Positions 33,681-48,149 of a stretch of DNA of 64,000 nt are shown here, piece after piece. Position numbers and translations under genes: made by a program. Source of the stretch: Rhynochetos jubatus. Lineage: Eukaryota; Chordata; Aves; Eurypygiformes; Rhynochetidae. The notes under the pieces are model-generated. The model worked only from the letters and a program-made list of their open reading frames with translations. It was not told where the DNA came from and did not search any database. The stretch's first letter is position 1; the number at the start of each line of letters is the position of its first letter. The stretch lies in the NCBI GenBank assembly GCA_027574665.1, contig CM050649.1, positions 66,058,150 through 66,122,149 of the forward strand, written 5' to 3'.

Positions 33681-36600
33681 TTCCTTAGTTAGATGTGTGT
33701 ATATATATAGCATTAAAGAATATCTACTAATAAAAATACTTTAAAAATCTTAGTAATGGATCTATATTTTAATTACACATAAAAAAAGCTACCTTTAAGA
33801 AATTCCCAATTTGGGAATTCCCAATACAGCAACTTAAAAAGTCACTCTGACAGCCAGAAAGTCTGTTTTTAAAATGAGAGATGCAGAAAACTGGACGCTT
33901 CTTCTGCTACATCTGGTAAAGTTTTTGTGCTGAGGCATGATTTTCTTGATAAAATTTAAAGGCTTTTTAAATGTTATCCAGTTCAAGAAAACTGTTTGAT
34001 AGCATGCAAAAACGTTTTTTCTTTTTCTCCTCTTCTTGTTGTTTTAGCACTTTTCTATCTCCACCAGCTTTGCAAAAAAATTGCAAAAAAATACCTTAAA
34101 AGTACACAAACATTTCCTTGGTCTGCAATTTTAAGCTCTTTTTGTAACCCAAATAAGCATTTCTATGTCTTGAGCTGAAAGCAAACATCTTGTTAAGAGA
34201 TGGTATTTGTGTATGTTGCCTCCTTCAGACAAATTGGGCCGGAATGTTAAGACACCTACTTACTGATTCACTCTTCAAACAGCCAAAGTGTGAACTGTGC
34301 ATCCTGGTGCTTTAGAAGCAGGCTTGTAGCTGTCTGTGCATGTCACACAATCTTCAAAACAGGCAGCCAGTTAAGATTCCTACTGAATATCACGGCTAAA
34401 AACTACTTCTACTTGGGCTCCGCCTAAATTAACACTTATGGGGCACCTCAATAAACTCTGGTTCAGTCAGGCAACTCAGCTTAGGGACAGCACGTGAGCA
34501 CATGTGTAACTTCAGTCCAACTGAAACGAGCAGAAACGTTAGGATTTCTCCTGATGCAGACTTGGAGACTGACCTGACTACCTGGGAGACCCCGGATCAC
34601 TGACAACTGCTCCTGACTTCACCAAGGGCTGCAGGTGCTCAGTGTCCACAAAGGACTTCTACTGAGATATCTGAGTTCAGATTAAAGATAAGTATTTGAA
34701 AATTTGACCTCAGATATTTAAAGCCCATCTGCCCTGTCTTCCCAAAAGTTATGAAAACTTATGCACTAAGGGTAAAAATAACCAGCAGCCTTTTCTGCTA
34801 CGTATTCTGCAGAGACTAGGATGCTAGCAACGACCCGGTCTGAGGCATGCTATCATTACCTAGCCCTGGGGACTATACACAGAGTTGGCAAGTCTTTGTA
34901 CTGCACAAACCAGACGTTGTCTGGACTTGAGGACCCGCACGGCCACTTCCTATCTTATCTTCCTATCTATACGGAAAACACCACTGGATGTAGGAAATGA
35001 TCCACATGCAAAGTTTCCAAGAATGAAAGCAGTATGGTAGACTGCTGATTTTAAGAGTTGTCTTAAATGGTCTGGATTAAGTGTTAATCCTCTCACTACT
35101 TATTAGTGAAACAATTATTCTAGAATTCCTCATAATGATTCTGTGGTAGTTCATCTATGTATCTCCCAAGAATAACGCCAAGATTATTAACAATTAGGTG
35201 CTGGACATTTTGTAATTTAAACACTGTAACAGCTTTCCAAACACTTTAAACACCTTAATATAAGAGTAGCATTTAATTCCAGAAAACCCTTTGTTTATTT
35301 TTGTGCTTGCGCAGAACTTGATGCAGGTTAAATACCTGTAAAAAGAGGCAGAAGTCATCATGGTAAAGAAACAAAGTAATAACCCACAGATCATTGTAGT
35401 TTCCAGACACTTAAAACACCTGAAATTCTGCTGCCTTCTCCCTGGCTCTGTGCCCTCTACAGCTGTTCTCATTAGCTATGTGGCATCACATCTTCTTTCT
35501 GTCCCTCTCCTTGTATTCAGGCTCTACTCAATCAGATTATGCCTTTGTTTAAGATATTATTCAGACTCCATCCTCCATCTCTGGCTTCACTGCCGAAGTC
35601 ATGGTTAACTTTGCAGGCTAGAATCAGCAGAGTACGAAAAACACCTAATGGATTATAGAACATTATTGAAAGGCCAAGTCCCCCATATTATGCAATAACT
35701 GCACACTGAGTTACTGCAAACATGCACACCAATCCAGCATGGTGCACGCAATCGATCCAACACTAACAAGAGGATTATGAACATGACGGTCTAACAAACA
35801 GGATCACTGTACATTTAACACAGCCATGCATTCACACATGGCTTGCTCTGCACTTAACACTCTTTACAAACTGGCAGGAAGGGAAAAGCAAGAGGGGAAG
35901 GACAAACTACCAACTTTACTACCAAGTAAAACCTACCAACAACAATCATAAAGCAGCTTGCTGTGCTGCTAACAGCTACTACTCCTTAGTCAGTCACTCA
36001 CGCAGTTTGTCCGTTCGTCACTTACACCAGTAGGTACTTTAGCAGGGTGTTTTTCTGCTGATGTCACCCAGACAGCTGTCTGAGAAGAAGGCAGGGACTA
36101 CTACTTAAAAAAGTGCCACTGGAGATAAAATTCTTGTGTCATACACACACATTAAAGAGCATCAATCAATTGAAAAAAAAAAAGCTATGTGGAGCATTAG
36201 ACATGGAACACTGAGTTTGACTCTTAAAGAAGCAGCCACTAAATCCAAGAGAGTTGAAAGAAAATAGGCACCAAAATACCAAGCAAGCAGGCAAACAGAA
36301 GTGGGTGGCATTCTGTTTTCTTTCTTTCCTACTTTCTCTCCAGACTTCATCTAACACAAAGCTTCAAATGAGCAGTGGGATCCATCTATATGGAGTTGAT
36401 TGCACAGCACATATTTGAGAAACACTTAATTAGGATGCTTGTCCCTGTAGGGGAGGCCCAAATGCTAGTTTTTTTCCTCTATTGTTAAGGATTTCTTTGA
36501 AAGCCTGAAGACAGACCCCACAGGGGAGAAGACATAGCTGTCTTGGGAAAGAACGACGATCCTTTATTCATTTCTTCAGCAAGAAGCAGCACTGAACTGG

Positions 36601-39433
36601 ATGGAGATGCAGGATTGCCCCAGGCATCTCTTTTCCAATGCAGACAATGATTAATCGAAGAAAGAAAGATGATATGAATGACTAGTATTACTGCAATTCC
36701 TTTTAAGTCACAGTAAAGCTAATTTGCTGCTGGCAACTTCATCCCTGCCTTCTTGGGAAAGAGAAAGATCTGGAAGTGGATGCCTCGTTCCCAAGTTATT
36801 CTTCACTGAATGGTTCAAGATGGTGAAAGGGAAAAATTACACATAAGCCCCTGGAGCACCGCATCATACACTGTGCTACATTCTGCCCCAGTTAAATAAC
36901 CAGTCCATGGTACTGACCGCTTGCTTTAATTCCAGATGTAGGCACAATCATGGCAGCATATCCCCTCTAGACTTACCAGTAATTGATCCTCAGACATTAA
37001 AACACACAGCTGATAAAAGAAAAGCAATGCTGCATGAGAAAGTGCATTTGCTGACTCTGCTTGATCTTACAAATGAGCTTGTTCTCCCTTGGCAGGAGTT
37101 GGGGAAATAATCCCTGAGATGCCACTATTGTTAACCACTGACTCCAACATCCATTATCCTCTGAACTCTGCAAAAGGGTACTGAGGGCAACTACATCAGA
37201 GATGAGGAAACTGAGGGTTCCCCCTCAATTTCTGCACAATTACCCACACCACCATGAGCATTACATGTGGCCATGAGCATCATGGTTTACCTCTCTCTGT
37301 CTCCTATTCCCAGACCAGCAAAACCTCCTGCCTCTACCAGAAGACTCATTTGACTTGCACCTGCTCCATACTGCCTTGTGGTTAAGGCCATATCCCACAC
37401 ATCATGTGCCACAACTTCCCTTATTCTCTGAAATCCCAGAAGTAAGGTGCAGGTGGCAGCCAACATACAGCCCACCAACAGCTGCTCTGGCCCACAGGAG
37501 GCAAGAGGAGTCCTGTGACCGAACTTTGCTTGGAAACAAGTGGGGAAGAGTTCTTGCAAGAGTCCTCTGCTAACAGGAAACCCCTGCAGACACACACTCA
37601 CCTCTCAGATGTGACCATCTGTGCCACATCACAGGACATAAAGCAGCTCTTTCACTGCTGAGAAGTAAATACGTGACAAGGGTTTGTGAAGTGCTCAACA
37701 GGATTCAGTTCCCATCCTGGAGGATACTGCTCCATGCTGCAGCAGTATTCAATGGCAACCACAGCTGACCTGCCTTCTTCCACCTCTGTTGATCCAGGCA
37801 AGGAGGAAAATTAAAGAATGACCAGTTTGTTCTTATGGTGGAAACAGGTGACAGATATTGGCCTTTCAGCATAGGCCATACTTTAAATCTCACAAATTTC
37901 CAGAAATACACCACTTGTTCAAAGACGAACAAATCATACTGTCACTAGCTAATGACCTACCTGAGCTCCTGTGGACAATGCACGCACTGATAACAGAAAA
38001 CCTCTGGAATTACCCACAGTTCAAAACATTGGGTAAGCATGCCACTGATACCAGAACACAGTATGGTGTCGGCACTGCATTATTTCTGATGCTGAAGTTC
38101 CTTTTGCTTTTTCTGCCTCTAATTTAGTTTATCTTTGAACCTTTGCATTCAGTGTCCACAGATCCACACGTTATAGAAGCAATCACTAAAATTATATTAC
38201 CTTACTCCACCTTTCGCAGATGAAATTCGGCATGTGCATCCAGGTCTTTTTTAATAAAGCCTGAAAGACACAAAAAGGAAAAACTGTTTCTGACTGAATG
38301 GATTGAAATAAACACGCTGGTAATACAGGAAAAAAAAAAAAATTGGGGGAAAGCAATTAATATAGGAACAATTAAAAAAACCATCACTGAAAACTTGTAA
38401 AAATACAGAGTATTAACACTTTGTAACATAGTCCTTTACCATTTGAAACAGAATGTGGACTGTGGATCACTTCTGAGGAAAGAGAATATAGGAATACAGC
38501 CAAAAGAGAAATTTCAGAATGAGGTATCGTTGTAACATTTTACACTTAGGGACTGTGATGTGTATTTCTCTTCTACTATATTAATGAAAATACAATGCAT
38601 TTAACTAAAAACACTTCTGTATTAAGTCTGTAAAGGACTCAATGCAATTACAGTATAGGAAGCTCAATAAAGTAGCTCCCTCATGTCACCAGCAACAATC
38701 GAGCTCTCCCAGCACAGCTTCTCAGCTCGGCTGCCTGGTCCCATCTGCTCGTTCCAGCTGCAGTCAGTGTTGGGGTCACCACACGGCATTGCAACTCCTT
38801 CAACAAGAGGATGCTCCATGAAATAGAAATGCTAACAGCCACAGCCAGCCGCCCCAGCAATTCCTGCAAACTCCCTGCAGGCCCATGCTGATTGACACTC
38901 TGATGACACCGGCAGAGAGATTCAAGAGTTTTGTTTCTTTTTGCCAACACCCACAGCTCTTCCGTTGTGACAAGGAACATGCAGTCCTTGGCTGCACCAA
39001 CGTCACTCACCATATCTAAGAAATAGGCACCTTAATGGCTTTTTTCCCCTTCAAGAAGTATCAGCAAGACATTTGCTAGCACATTTTATTCCGTAAATCA
39101 ATCAGTCCAGAATCCTTATCCAAGTTCATTGTCAATAAGATACACAATCCACAAGGCAGGAAAGTAAGGCAGCTAGACATGAAGGTTAACTGTAACCTGA
39201 GAAAGCTACAGGCTTCCTAGGCTCCCTCTGTAGCCAGTGGGATTCAGCACCTCCACCGCTTAATCAACCAACTATTGGGGTTAGTCCCTGACCAAGTCCC
39301 CGAGGTGCAGGGAAGGCTCCCCACCACGTGCCCAGGGCTGCTCCTGCCTAACACAGCTGTCACATGGTATCTTAACATTTCACCCATGGACCCTGTGAGA
39401 CCCCATGGTGACCTTAAGACATGATCATTAGAA
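33681..39433. other. Probable INPP4A 5' intron sequence, one candidate small exon
   Basis: 5.7 kb of unique sequence apart from the candidate exon at 38201-38260. An A run occurs at about 38330-38341. Open frames of about 100-110 codons at 37287-37601 and 38681-39013 (minus) have no recognisable content. Confidence 0.5.
38201..38260 (-). other. Candidate 60-nt exon upstream of INPP4A
   Basis: The minus strand shows TTTTTGTGTCTTTCAG then GCTTTATTAAAAAAGACC, ending GTGGAGTAAG at a GTAATA donor (38200-38199). One frame reads ALLKKTWMHMPNFICERWSK, open for all 20 codons. Another frame reads FIKKDLDAHAEFHLRKVE and stops at the end. The acceptor is strong and the donor moderate. It could be a 5' UTR exon of INPP4A or a pseudo-exon. 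Confidence 0.3.
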
Positions 39434-40044
39434 CAGAATCATAGATTGGTTTGGGTTGGAAGGGACCTTAAAGACCATCCAGTTCCAACCCCCCTGCCAC
39501 TCTCCACTAGACCAGGTTGCTCAGAGCCTCATCCAGCCTGGCCTGGAACACTGCCAGGGATGGGGCACCCACAGCTTCTCTGGGCAACCTGTCCCAGTGC
39601 CTCACCACCCTCTCCGGGAAGAATTTCTTCCTGATATCCAATCTAAATCTCCCCGCTTTCAATTCAAACCCATTACCCCTTGTCCTGTCACTACAGGCCC
39701 TTGTAAAAAGTCCCCCCCAGCTTCCTTGTAGGCCCCTTCAGGTACTGGAAGGTGCTATAAGGTCTCCCCGGAGCCTTCTCTTCTCCAGGCTGAACAAGCC
39801 CAACTCTCCCAGCCTGTCCCCACAGCAGAGGTGCTCCAGCCCTCTGAGCATCTCTGTGGCCTCCTCTGCACTCGCTCCAACTGGTCGATATCTTTCTTGT
39901 GTTGGGGGACCCACAGCTGGACACAGCACTGCAGGTGGGGTCTCACGAGAGCAGAGTAGAGGGGGAGAATCCCCTCCCTTGACCTGCTGGCCACGCTTCT
40001 CTGGATACAGCCCAGGATATGGTTGGCTTTCTGGGCTGCCAGCA
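39434..40044 (-). mobile_element. CR1 LINE 3' portion, about 610 bp
   Basis: From AATCATAGATTGGTTTGGG through GAAGAATTTCTTCCTGATAT to CAGCCCAGGATATGGTTGG. On the minus strand it encodes the CR1 C-terminal region ([47 protein letters not shown]) and the 3' tail. It is the best preserved CR1 coding remnant in the window, with few disruptions, so it is relatively young. It lacks about 12 bases of the CATGGGCAGGGACA block present in the 3352 copy. Confidence 0.95.
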
Positions 40045-40642
40045 CATATTATTTTGTGAGGGCACTCTTCTGAGTTTTCAGGTTTACAGTTTCCAAAATG
40101 CTGCAAGAGCTGTGTTGCAACCACACAGAATGGTGCTTTATACCACAGCAGTATGAAAAAGCAGGGCATCAGGGTGAGGGAGCAAACTGGAGAGTGAAGT
40201 GTGAATGAATCTGATGGGAAATGGGCTGGACTACAGGACAGGCCAAGACAGCATGCAGCTGAATAACCTAGCTCACCCTCTCAGCCTTTTACCTTGAAGA
40301 CAAGAGACAAGCTTCTGCTTGTCCTACTGAAGTTACTGTCTTCCACTATAGTCCAGATATAACCACCTCAGATAGATATATATATATTTTTTTCAGTTCT
40401 TTTTTCTAATGACATGAAAATCCTGTCAGAATCAAAGAGAATATATGTGAATCCATGCAGGCTAGCTGCATGTCCCCTTTGCAGCATCACAGCATCTTGT
40501 AGGCTGAGACATTACAGAAGAGCAGAAGCCAAACCCAGCAAAGTGAGTGTGTTCAACGCATGCTGCTGTGTGATTACTCCACTGCCCATCTCTTTCCAAG
40601 AGGGAACCCATTCCTTGGCAAGAAGTAGTAGAATATGACTTT

Positions 40643-40835
40643 ACAGAATAATTCAGGCTGGAAAGGCTAGTCCAGATTTCTGCTCCAAGCAGGGTCAGGT
40701 CTCAGCTCAGACAAGGCTGCTCAAAGGTTTATTCAGTTGGGTCTTAAAAACCTCCAAGGACGGATGTTATTCAACCTCTCTCGGCAGAATGTTCCACTGA
40801 TGGACTACCTATTGTCACAGGTGCCACTGGAACTT
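40643..40835 (-). mobile_element. CR1 LINE 3' tail, degenerate
   Basis: ACAGAATAATTCAGGCTGG, CTCCAAGCAGGGTCAGG and AAACCTCCAAGGACGG form the older CR1 tail pattern seen in other subfamilies. It ends near ACTGGAACTTCCG. Confidence 0.75.
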
Positions 40836-43800
40836 CCGTGTTACAGAAGGAAAGCAATAATTTATAAGACATTGCTTACTGCACAACTGATGCACCACAC
40901 AAACTGATCTTTCAATTTCACACCTTCACCTCCCTATTTACACTCAGAATAATAGAACAAAGACATTAACTGTACACCTGGAAGTTAGCAAATAACTCTA
41001 GGGATCAATTTTTTTTAATCTTAAAACCAAACCAAAAGCTTTTCAGCTAGTATGCTCTCCACGACAAGAACAAGTACCAATTTTAATCTGCTATTTTGCT
41101 TCAAGAGTACATGTTAGAAATCTCTGACCACAAAACTGTGGCAAGGCAACAGGTTCCTCTGTAGAGAAAATGCTACTTTAGTAAAATATATAAATGGGGA
41201 AAATATACAAATACATACAGTAGGATTAAGAAAGCTAAAACTTTAATTCAGAGAAAAATATACTGATCAGTCATAAGCAAAACACTCCTTAAAACGTTAA
41301 AGTTTTGGAAGATACATACATAAAGCAAACAGTGTTCAGATTTGCAATGCAGTAATTAAGATGGAATTAAGATGTGAGTTTAGACTTCTGTGTGTGAAGA
41401 TTAGGAAGATCAAAGCTATCAAAGAAGAGCCAGGAGTGAAGCAAAAGAAGTGAGATTAATTTAAAAAGCACTAAGACAAAACGACACACTATAGGTTAAC
41501 AAGAACGCCCACTACAAACTGGGAGTTTATCAGTTGAGAAAAACCACGAAGGATGACCTCAGTGTCATCCAACACAGTTACAAAAAGGGCAGATACCGTG
41601 CTAGGTGGTACCAGGAAACCTGCTCTGGTCACTACAAAAGGCAGCAATGAGCGCGAGTCAGGAACACTGGCTACAATAAGCTGAGCCCTGCCCACCTCAG
41701 TCTGTAGTATGTGTAGAGAGTGGGTTATGAGGACAACAGTCAGCCTCCCCCAGAGCAGGCCAGAGAATCGTTAAGCTCGGCAGAGTGGAGGCTGAGATGG
41801 GTTACAAGTTGATCTCCAGAAATACATGCCAAGGGCTAAACACTAGAGGTGAAAAAAGCGTTAAAATACATACGATGTTACAAAATATCTAACCTAACCA
41901 AAATAATGGCAGCCAAGAAAGCTAGTTTAGACAAGGAAAAACTTGGTTTCCATATAAAAGAAGCATTATGCCACTGTTAAGACTAGACTTAGGGCCTCAG
42001 GACACTCCACCAGCCCTATGCTTCTATGCACTTATCAGCAAAGTATCCAAAATTTCTGACAAAATTACCCCTCTTTACAGAAGTGGCCTATAAGGTAGCT
42101 CAAGTTTTCTTCTCTTTTCATTGTCCAAGGTGAAGTCAGAACAAACCTGAGGTCCATGTCTATGTCTGTCAGTTCAGATTGGAAGTTACAAAGCATTTTA
42201 CTTTAGCTGGCTTTTGGAGAGTTCCTCAATGAGGACAGAGACATCTGACATTATATGGAGCTCTCCTCAGGGTTACGTGTCTTTTACTATAAATTATTTC
42301 CTATTTTAAATCATTTTTATTTTGGTAAATTCAATGCAGGCACACAAAGTTCCCATTCGGTATACTTTGTAACTTCAACTGTATTTATTTAGTATAGTCA
42401 TTTATTCTTTTTCCATTCTAAAAGCAGGGCTAATGTGAAAGCTCCTGGACAGGGTGAAAGCTACTCACAAAGCAAGTCACAGCCAGCCACAGTCACAAGA
42501 TCAAGGACTAATACAGTGGACCTGCTACATTATAACCCTGTAATATACTGTAACACCATTCACCTTCAGGCCATTTACTATAAAACTTTAACCTGCCTGG
42601 TAAGTAGCTATTCGTTTCACCTAAAATGAAGAAATGAAAATGGCAGAGATTATAAAGGAATCTAAAAAAATCCTATTTACAATACTATTCAGAAAATGAC
42701 TAGTTCTGTGGCCACAGGCAAATCCCTTTCATCTCTGTGGCTTAGCTCACGCGCCTGTAAAACAGAGACTACGCAACCTGGTAACTAACTACATCGAGTT
42801 TCTCTGCTGGCAAGTTATGCTGGCACCTTGCTCACCACCATCAGGAAGTCACACCCATTTCACAGAGCAATATTGGAAATCACACCTTCTAGAGTGGTGT
42901 GCTTTAAAATCAGTCCGTCAGCGAGATTTTTAGAAAAATATTACAACTTCTGCAGAAAAGGGCTACCTACGGCTCTGCCAGCAGGTCCTGACCTCACACA
43001 GGCGCCCTCCTACGCTGCACCCCATGCTGAGAGCAACTTTGTCTCTTCAACTACGTTGCTAGAATCTCCCTATAAGTTCTCCTCTTTGACATAATCACAT
43101 TTTTTAATTGCAGTTCTGCAATAGCAGTCAGATCACAGCAGTGTGGGAATGTGCTACTGCAGACGGCACCAAAGCACCAGCTTCTTGGCATGTTCTGCCT
43201 CTGGCCTTCTGCACTAAGAAATGATGATGGTAGAAAAAAAAAGATACTCCAAAGACTGCAGCATGGGTTTGCTTAATTAAAACCATACAGAAATTGTTTG
43301 CAAACGACTGATGATGGCAGTTCAAGCCTTAGTGTTTGCTGCCAGGTCTTAAAAGCCATTCAGATCCTTCACTGTAAGGAAATAATATATCGTGAGATTT
43401 TTTTCCCATCCAGTCGCCTGGATTTGTGACCAGGGTTACCACACAAACCGAACATTGAGAACACCAGTTCTCAACGAAATCTGCCACACCGTTATTCCTA
43501 AGTACTGCAGAAAGTGAAGCATGCCACACCAGTCCCTGTAGAGAAACCTCGAAGTGTGATACAAAACAACCATAAAAAACGACAGGGTGTGTACAGGATC
43601 CTATTGAAAATGCCTCACTTTCTCCTTCTCCCTCCCTTCCTTCCTCTTTCTCACTCACTGGAGAGCAGTTAAATCACTCCAGGGAGCAACAAACACTAAC
43701 CCTTTTCCTTGGCAATTGAATGTGCCCTAAACATCTCTGAAGGGTACCTGCAACCCATGACACCAGGTGTGATTTTTGTCCATTAGTTAAGCAGAGAAAA

Positions 43801-46800
43801 ACAGAGCTACTTTGCCTGGAGCTTTTATCCAGGCACAGGTCAACAGGCATGCTATTCCCATGGGAGCTGAGCCAATCTAACCTATTGCCTCCTGTGGCTT
43901 AGACCTGCTTTTCCCTTCTTCCTCCAGCAAAACTGCACGTTGGTACAACATAAACTTTAAAAAAAGGATAGACTACTTGTACAGAAAAAAGGAGCAAAAC
44001 AGAACAGTCTGCAAAAAGTACAATTTAAACCAAAGAACTTCGACAGAACCAAGCTGGGAAACGACTGTATTTGCTGTTTATGCTGGCAAATTTGAGGAGC
44101 AGGAACCTCTGCAGCAGACAAGCAGCTGAGGACAAACCACATGACTGTAGAGCTGCAAATGCTCATTCAAAGCAAGTTGTCAGACCCAATGTAGCTCAGA
44201 AGACATTTCCTGTAAACATATCTTGAAGGCTCAGGTTTCCAATAATCAGCCTACAAATCCAGGCAGCACATTCCTTTTCTAGGTCAGGATAGTTATGACC
44301 CCGACTACAAACCTCAAGCACAGAGAAGGTAGAATACGCAGTGCATCTTGCTGCGCTCTGTCTGATCTTCTTCGCCTTGTGGCAAATGAAATGCAGGGTT
44401 CTTTAAACTCTTTTACAAACCAACTATGTATGATTCACTGATGTCTTCCCTCATATTTCTCATTTTGAAATGAATGGATTTCATCAGGATTTTAAAGGGC
44501 ATAAACCCTCTTAGTTTTGAGCAAATTATTACTGTGATCGATGTGGCAACTCTTTCTGCAGTACTCACCCATTATATCAAAACATGCCTTACAGAAAAAG
44601 AGGAAACTTGCCTTGTGTTGATCTGACTTCCCCAGAAATATTTCAGATTTGCTTGCATTATGTATGCAACCTGTACTTTCACAACATTAAAGTTTCAGCT
44701 ATTTTCAGCTCCTGGTCGGGAAGAAATAAGACACACATCTGTGGCTCTATCAGTGGTTGCAGCAGAGCTTTAGCATTCCAAACGCTAGGCTGTGTTCCTG
44801 AATGAGTCACGACTCCTTGTCGGGCAGAAACACAGTCACAATTTACCTTGCTTTGCAACTGTGGTTCAGGGAAAGAAAATCACAGTACATGCCAATACCT
44901 CCCCAGGTTGAACAAACACAGAACCCACAGCATGCCCCGACGTTAGGGCTGTTCCTCAACGTCGCCACACGCCCCTCCACAAGCCAGTCTAGCTAAATAC
45001 CGCTGTTCTGCGAAACAGGAAGCGAGGAAAAGAAGATTACAAAATACAGTCTCAAGGTCAACCTGGTTTGCACGAGCGGATCCTGTATTTTCACATTCTC
45101 TTTTAAATATTAAGGACAAGCCCTGGTTTGCTATTACAAGCATGGCCAATCCAACCATTTATGTACTTATGCAGAAGAGATGAGGTGAAGAACATCCAGG
45201 ACTTGAACAGTTTTGTAATATTGTTGACAGCAAATGGTGCCCAGAACCTAAAATTCTCACTCCTTTCTTAACATTTATTATATTAGTGGCACTACAAGAC
45301 ACATTTTTCTTAGCCACCGAATGCCCACGTGCCTGTCTCTTTTTTTTTGTCACAGGAGACTATGCTTTCAGCTTAAATAATATTTCATTGTAAAACTAGA
45401 TATCCAAGTAGTAATGGGTAGAAATTCTTTTTGTGCAGTGTAACTAAACGATAATTTTCTGAGGGTGTTCACTTTTACTCAAATCCCTGAGAAGTCATTG
45501 ACATTAAGACAGGTTTTCCTTCTAGGGTAATCCACTGCACTGACCTTGTCGCACAGGCATATTTTATCAAGCTCTAGATCCAGCTTCAGGGCTGATGCAA
45601 ATTGGAACACTGGAGCATTGGGCTCTTCAGTCATGAAATGTTCAGCACAGTACAGGGAGATCTAGGCTGCATTATTAATTTTTGCATATAAATAGTCACG
45701 TTTACTGTGAAGACATTGTTCCCTTGAGTTCCAGAAATATGAATCACAGAGGAATGGGGAAAAAAGTGCAAGTTGTAGGGAAGTTGGGAAAATTGTAGGA
45801 AGTTGGGAAAGATGTCATACTTTCAAAAAATAAAATGCTGCAAAATATTACATGCTCCATCAGCTACCCAGCCCTCCCAAATGTCTATTTGCTACCTATT
45901 TTCTTTCTCTTAGAAGCCTAGAGATTGCAAATGTTCTTAGTGACAAGTAAGCACTGTGCTAGGAAGGAACAACTTTCCCCATTTACCCTGGATGTCTTGC
46001 TCATGACAGGAAGGGATATCAAATCTTCACACAAACTAAGTCAAATTACTAGTGAATTCTTGTCTGCTACCTAACACAAATATTTCATCAGCTAAGCAGA
46101 TCTTCACACTGTTAAGTGTTCTGCCCTTCATTTACCTTTCTGCTGAATTGTATGTAAAACTGGTATTTAAAGACACCCCTAGATTTTAAAGACAATTGTT
46201 ACATGTGCCAAATCGTTTCTAGCCCTCAGCTGTATCTTAGCAGTGGCCCCTTGTGACATTTTATGAATTTCCATGAAATTAAAGGCAGTGGGGATGTTTA
46301 CATATCTAATACATAAATCCCACTAATGAGCACAGAAAGGAACGTTCCGTTCTTCTTGAGCTGTTAGAAAATACCTGCATTCCACAAAAAAGGCAAAGCA
46401 TTTACAAGGTAGTCAAAATTCAGAGACCATGTGTGTGGAAGCCAAGGTGTGTTTGACAGCGTTTAATCTGTGCTTCAAGGATCCAGACCTGTAGTTTCTA
46501 GAGGAAAACCATGACCACTATTGCTAGAGGTGCTCAACTGGTTTATTCTATTGAACTCCACGAAGCCATGGAAATCCCTTCCTCCGTTCACACGCACAGA
46601 ATGGTAGCCTCCTGTCACATCCAAACACAAAAGCAGCCGCTTTCTTCAAGTTCTCTATGCAAATGGCAATTTATGCCCAAGCAGGTCCCCTCTCTCACCG
46701 CTCTCTGTACCCTGAAGGTGCTCAGCCCCTTACGCTACCACCATGCGCCGAAATGGCATGAGGTCTTCAAAAGGATTCCGCGAGGGAGCTCTTCTTCAAG

Positions 46801-48103
46801 GGGAAAACCAAAACTGCGTATGTACTGGCAAAACAGTAGTTACTTTTCCATGCCACTTTTCTGTGTAGTATCACGGTCCTGCAGAAGTATCAGTGTTCTT
46901 AATACCACGTTCTCACCAATGAGTCTACAAAGCTATGGGACAATAATTAGAAAGCCTTCTGACGTAGGCAAAACCACAACGGCCACACTCTTCATATTAC
47001 TCACTACCTCCTGTTTACCAAAATACAACTGAAAGTCATCCACTTATCTCAAGAATAATTTAATGAACGTTTCCCAGGCACCCACATTTGAGAGAAGAGT
47101 TTATAACAAAAAGACCTCATTCTAGCCAGCTCATTGCATGCATTTTTTTGTCGTGTATTCACAGCCACAATACTAATATTCAGTAACAGGAACACCCAGG
47201 ATGCAATCCTTTTCATACAAATCCCCCATACTAATGTACAAAGCTTAAAAAAGCTCTTCTTGCAAGCCTTCTAGAAACAGAGGACACCGTCAGCATGGGT
47301 GGGTTGGTTTTTTTTTTCCACATCCTTCTGTGCGCACGAAAAGAATCAACATTTTAGCATGTTGGTCCATATGTCCTCAGGAGAAGTCCTCCCAGTTGCT
47401 CAACAGAAATAACATCAATGTCAGGGAAAAAAATAAATCTTTTGCTTTGAAGTCGGACCACTAGTGTTTATTTCTGAAATGAGACAGAAATCTTCTATAG
47501 CAGCTTGTATTTCAAGAATATGGGGCTTAAAATACACTTACCCATCACACACCAGAAACCCAATGAATCTACTAGCTTTTTAATGCTATCTAGAATATTG
47601 CAGTGTCATTGTCTTGCCTTTTTTTTTTTTGCTGCCCAAATAACCTGCATAAATGGACACGCTCTGTTATTCACCTCTGCCTGCAGCAGCTCTGCCATCT
47701 GGCATTAGTAAATATTTATCTAAAAACTAAATCTGAATTAAGGATCATGAACCCATTCTTTTTAAACTGTTTCACCTGAACACAGAAGGTCAGTTCAGAG
47801 TCATGTGAGACACCAAACCTACCAACTCCCTATCATTTCTTTAAGCCCGCACAGCAAACCCAGTTGTACTCTGCTGCTTTAAAAGATGAAGCACCAAGAT
47901 GAAATGAAACTGAGCTAATCCCAGATTTCTGCATCCCTGTGAAATACAAGGAGAATTCAGCACAGAAATAACATGTCATCATAATCCAGGCCATAATCTC
48001 ATTTAACCAGAGCAAAATGAACTATACTCATCCTTACACTGGCTCCAACCCCAGAGCAGGGCAGGGGGACTAGAGTCACGAAGGACTGACAAGTGGAAAC
48101 TCA

Positions 48104-48149
48104 GACCCTGACAGCAAATGAAAGGACCCTGACGGCAAATGAGAGGACC
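48104..48149. repeat. 21-bp tandem duplication
   Basis: GACCCTGACAGCAAATGAAAG is followed directly by GACCCTGACGGCAAATGAGAG, then GACC. Two copies, two mismatches. Confidence 0.85.

Noticed and set aside
39517-40059. 180-codon plus-strand open frame, the longest in the window.
   Set aside because: It is the antisense of the CR1 at 39434-40044; the sense strand carries CR1 protein motifs.
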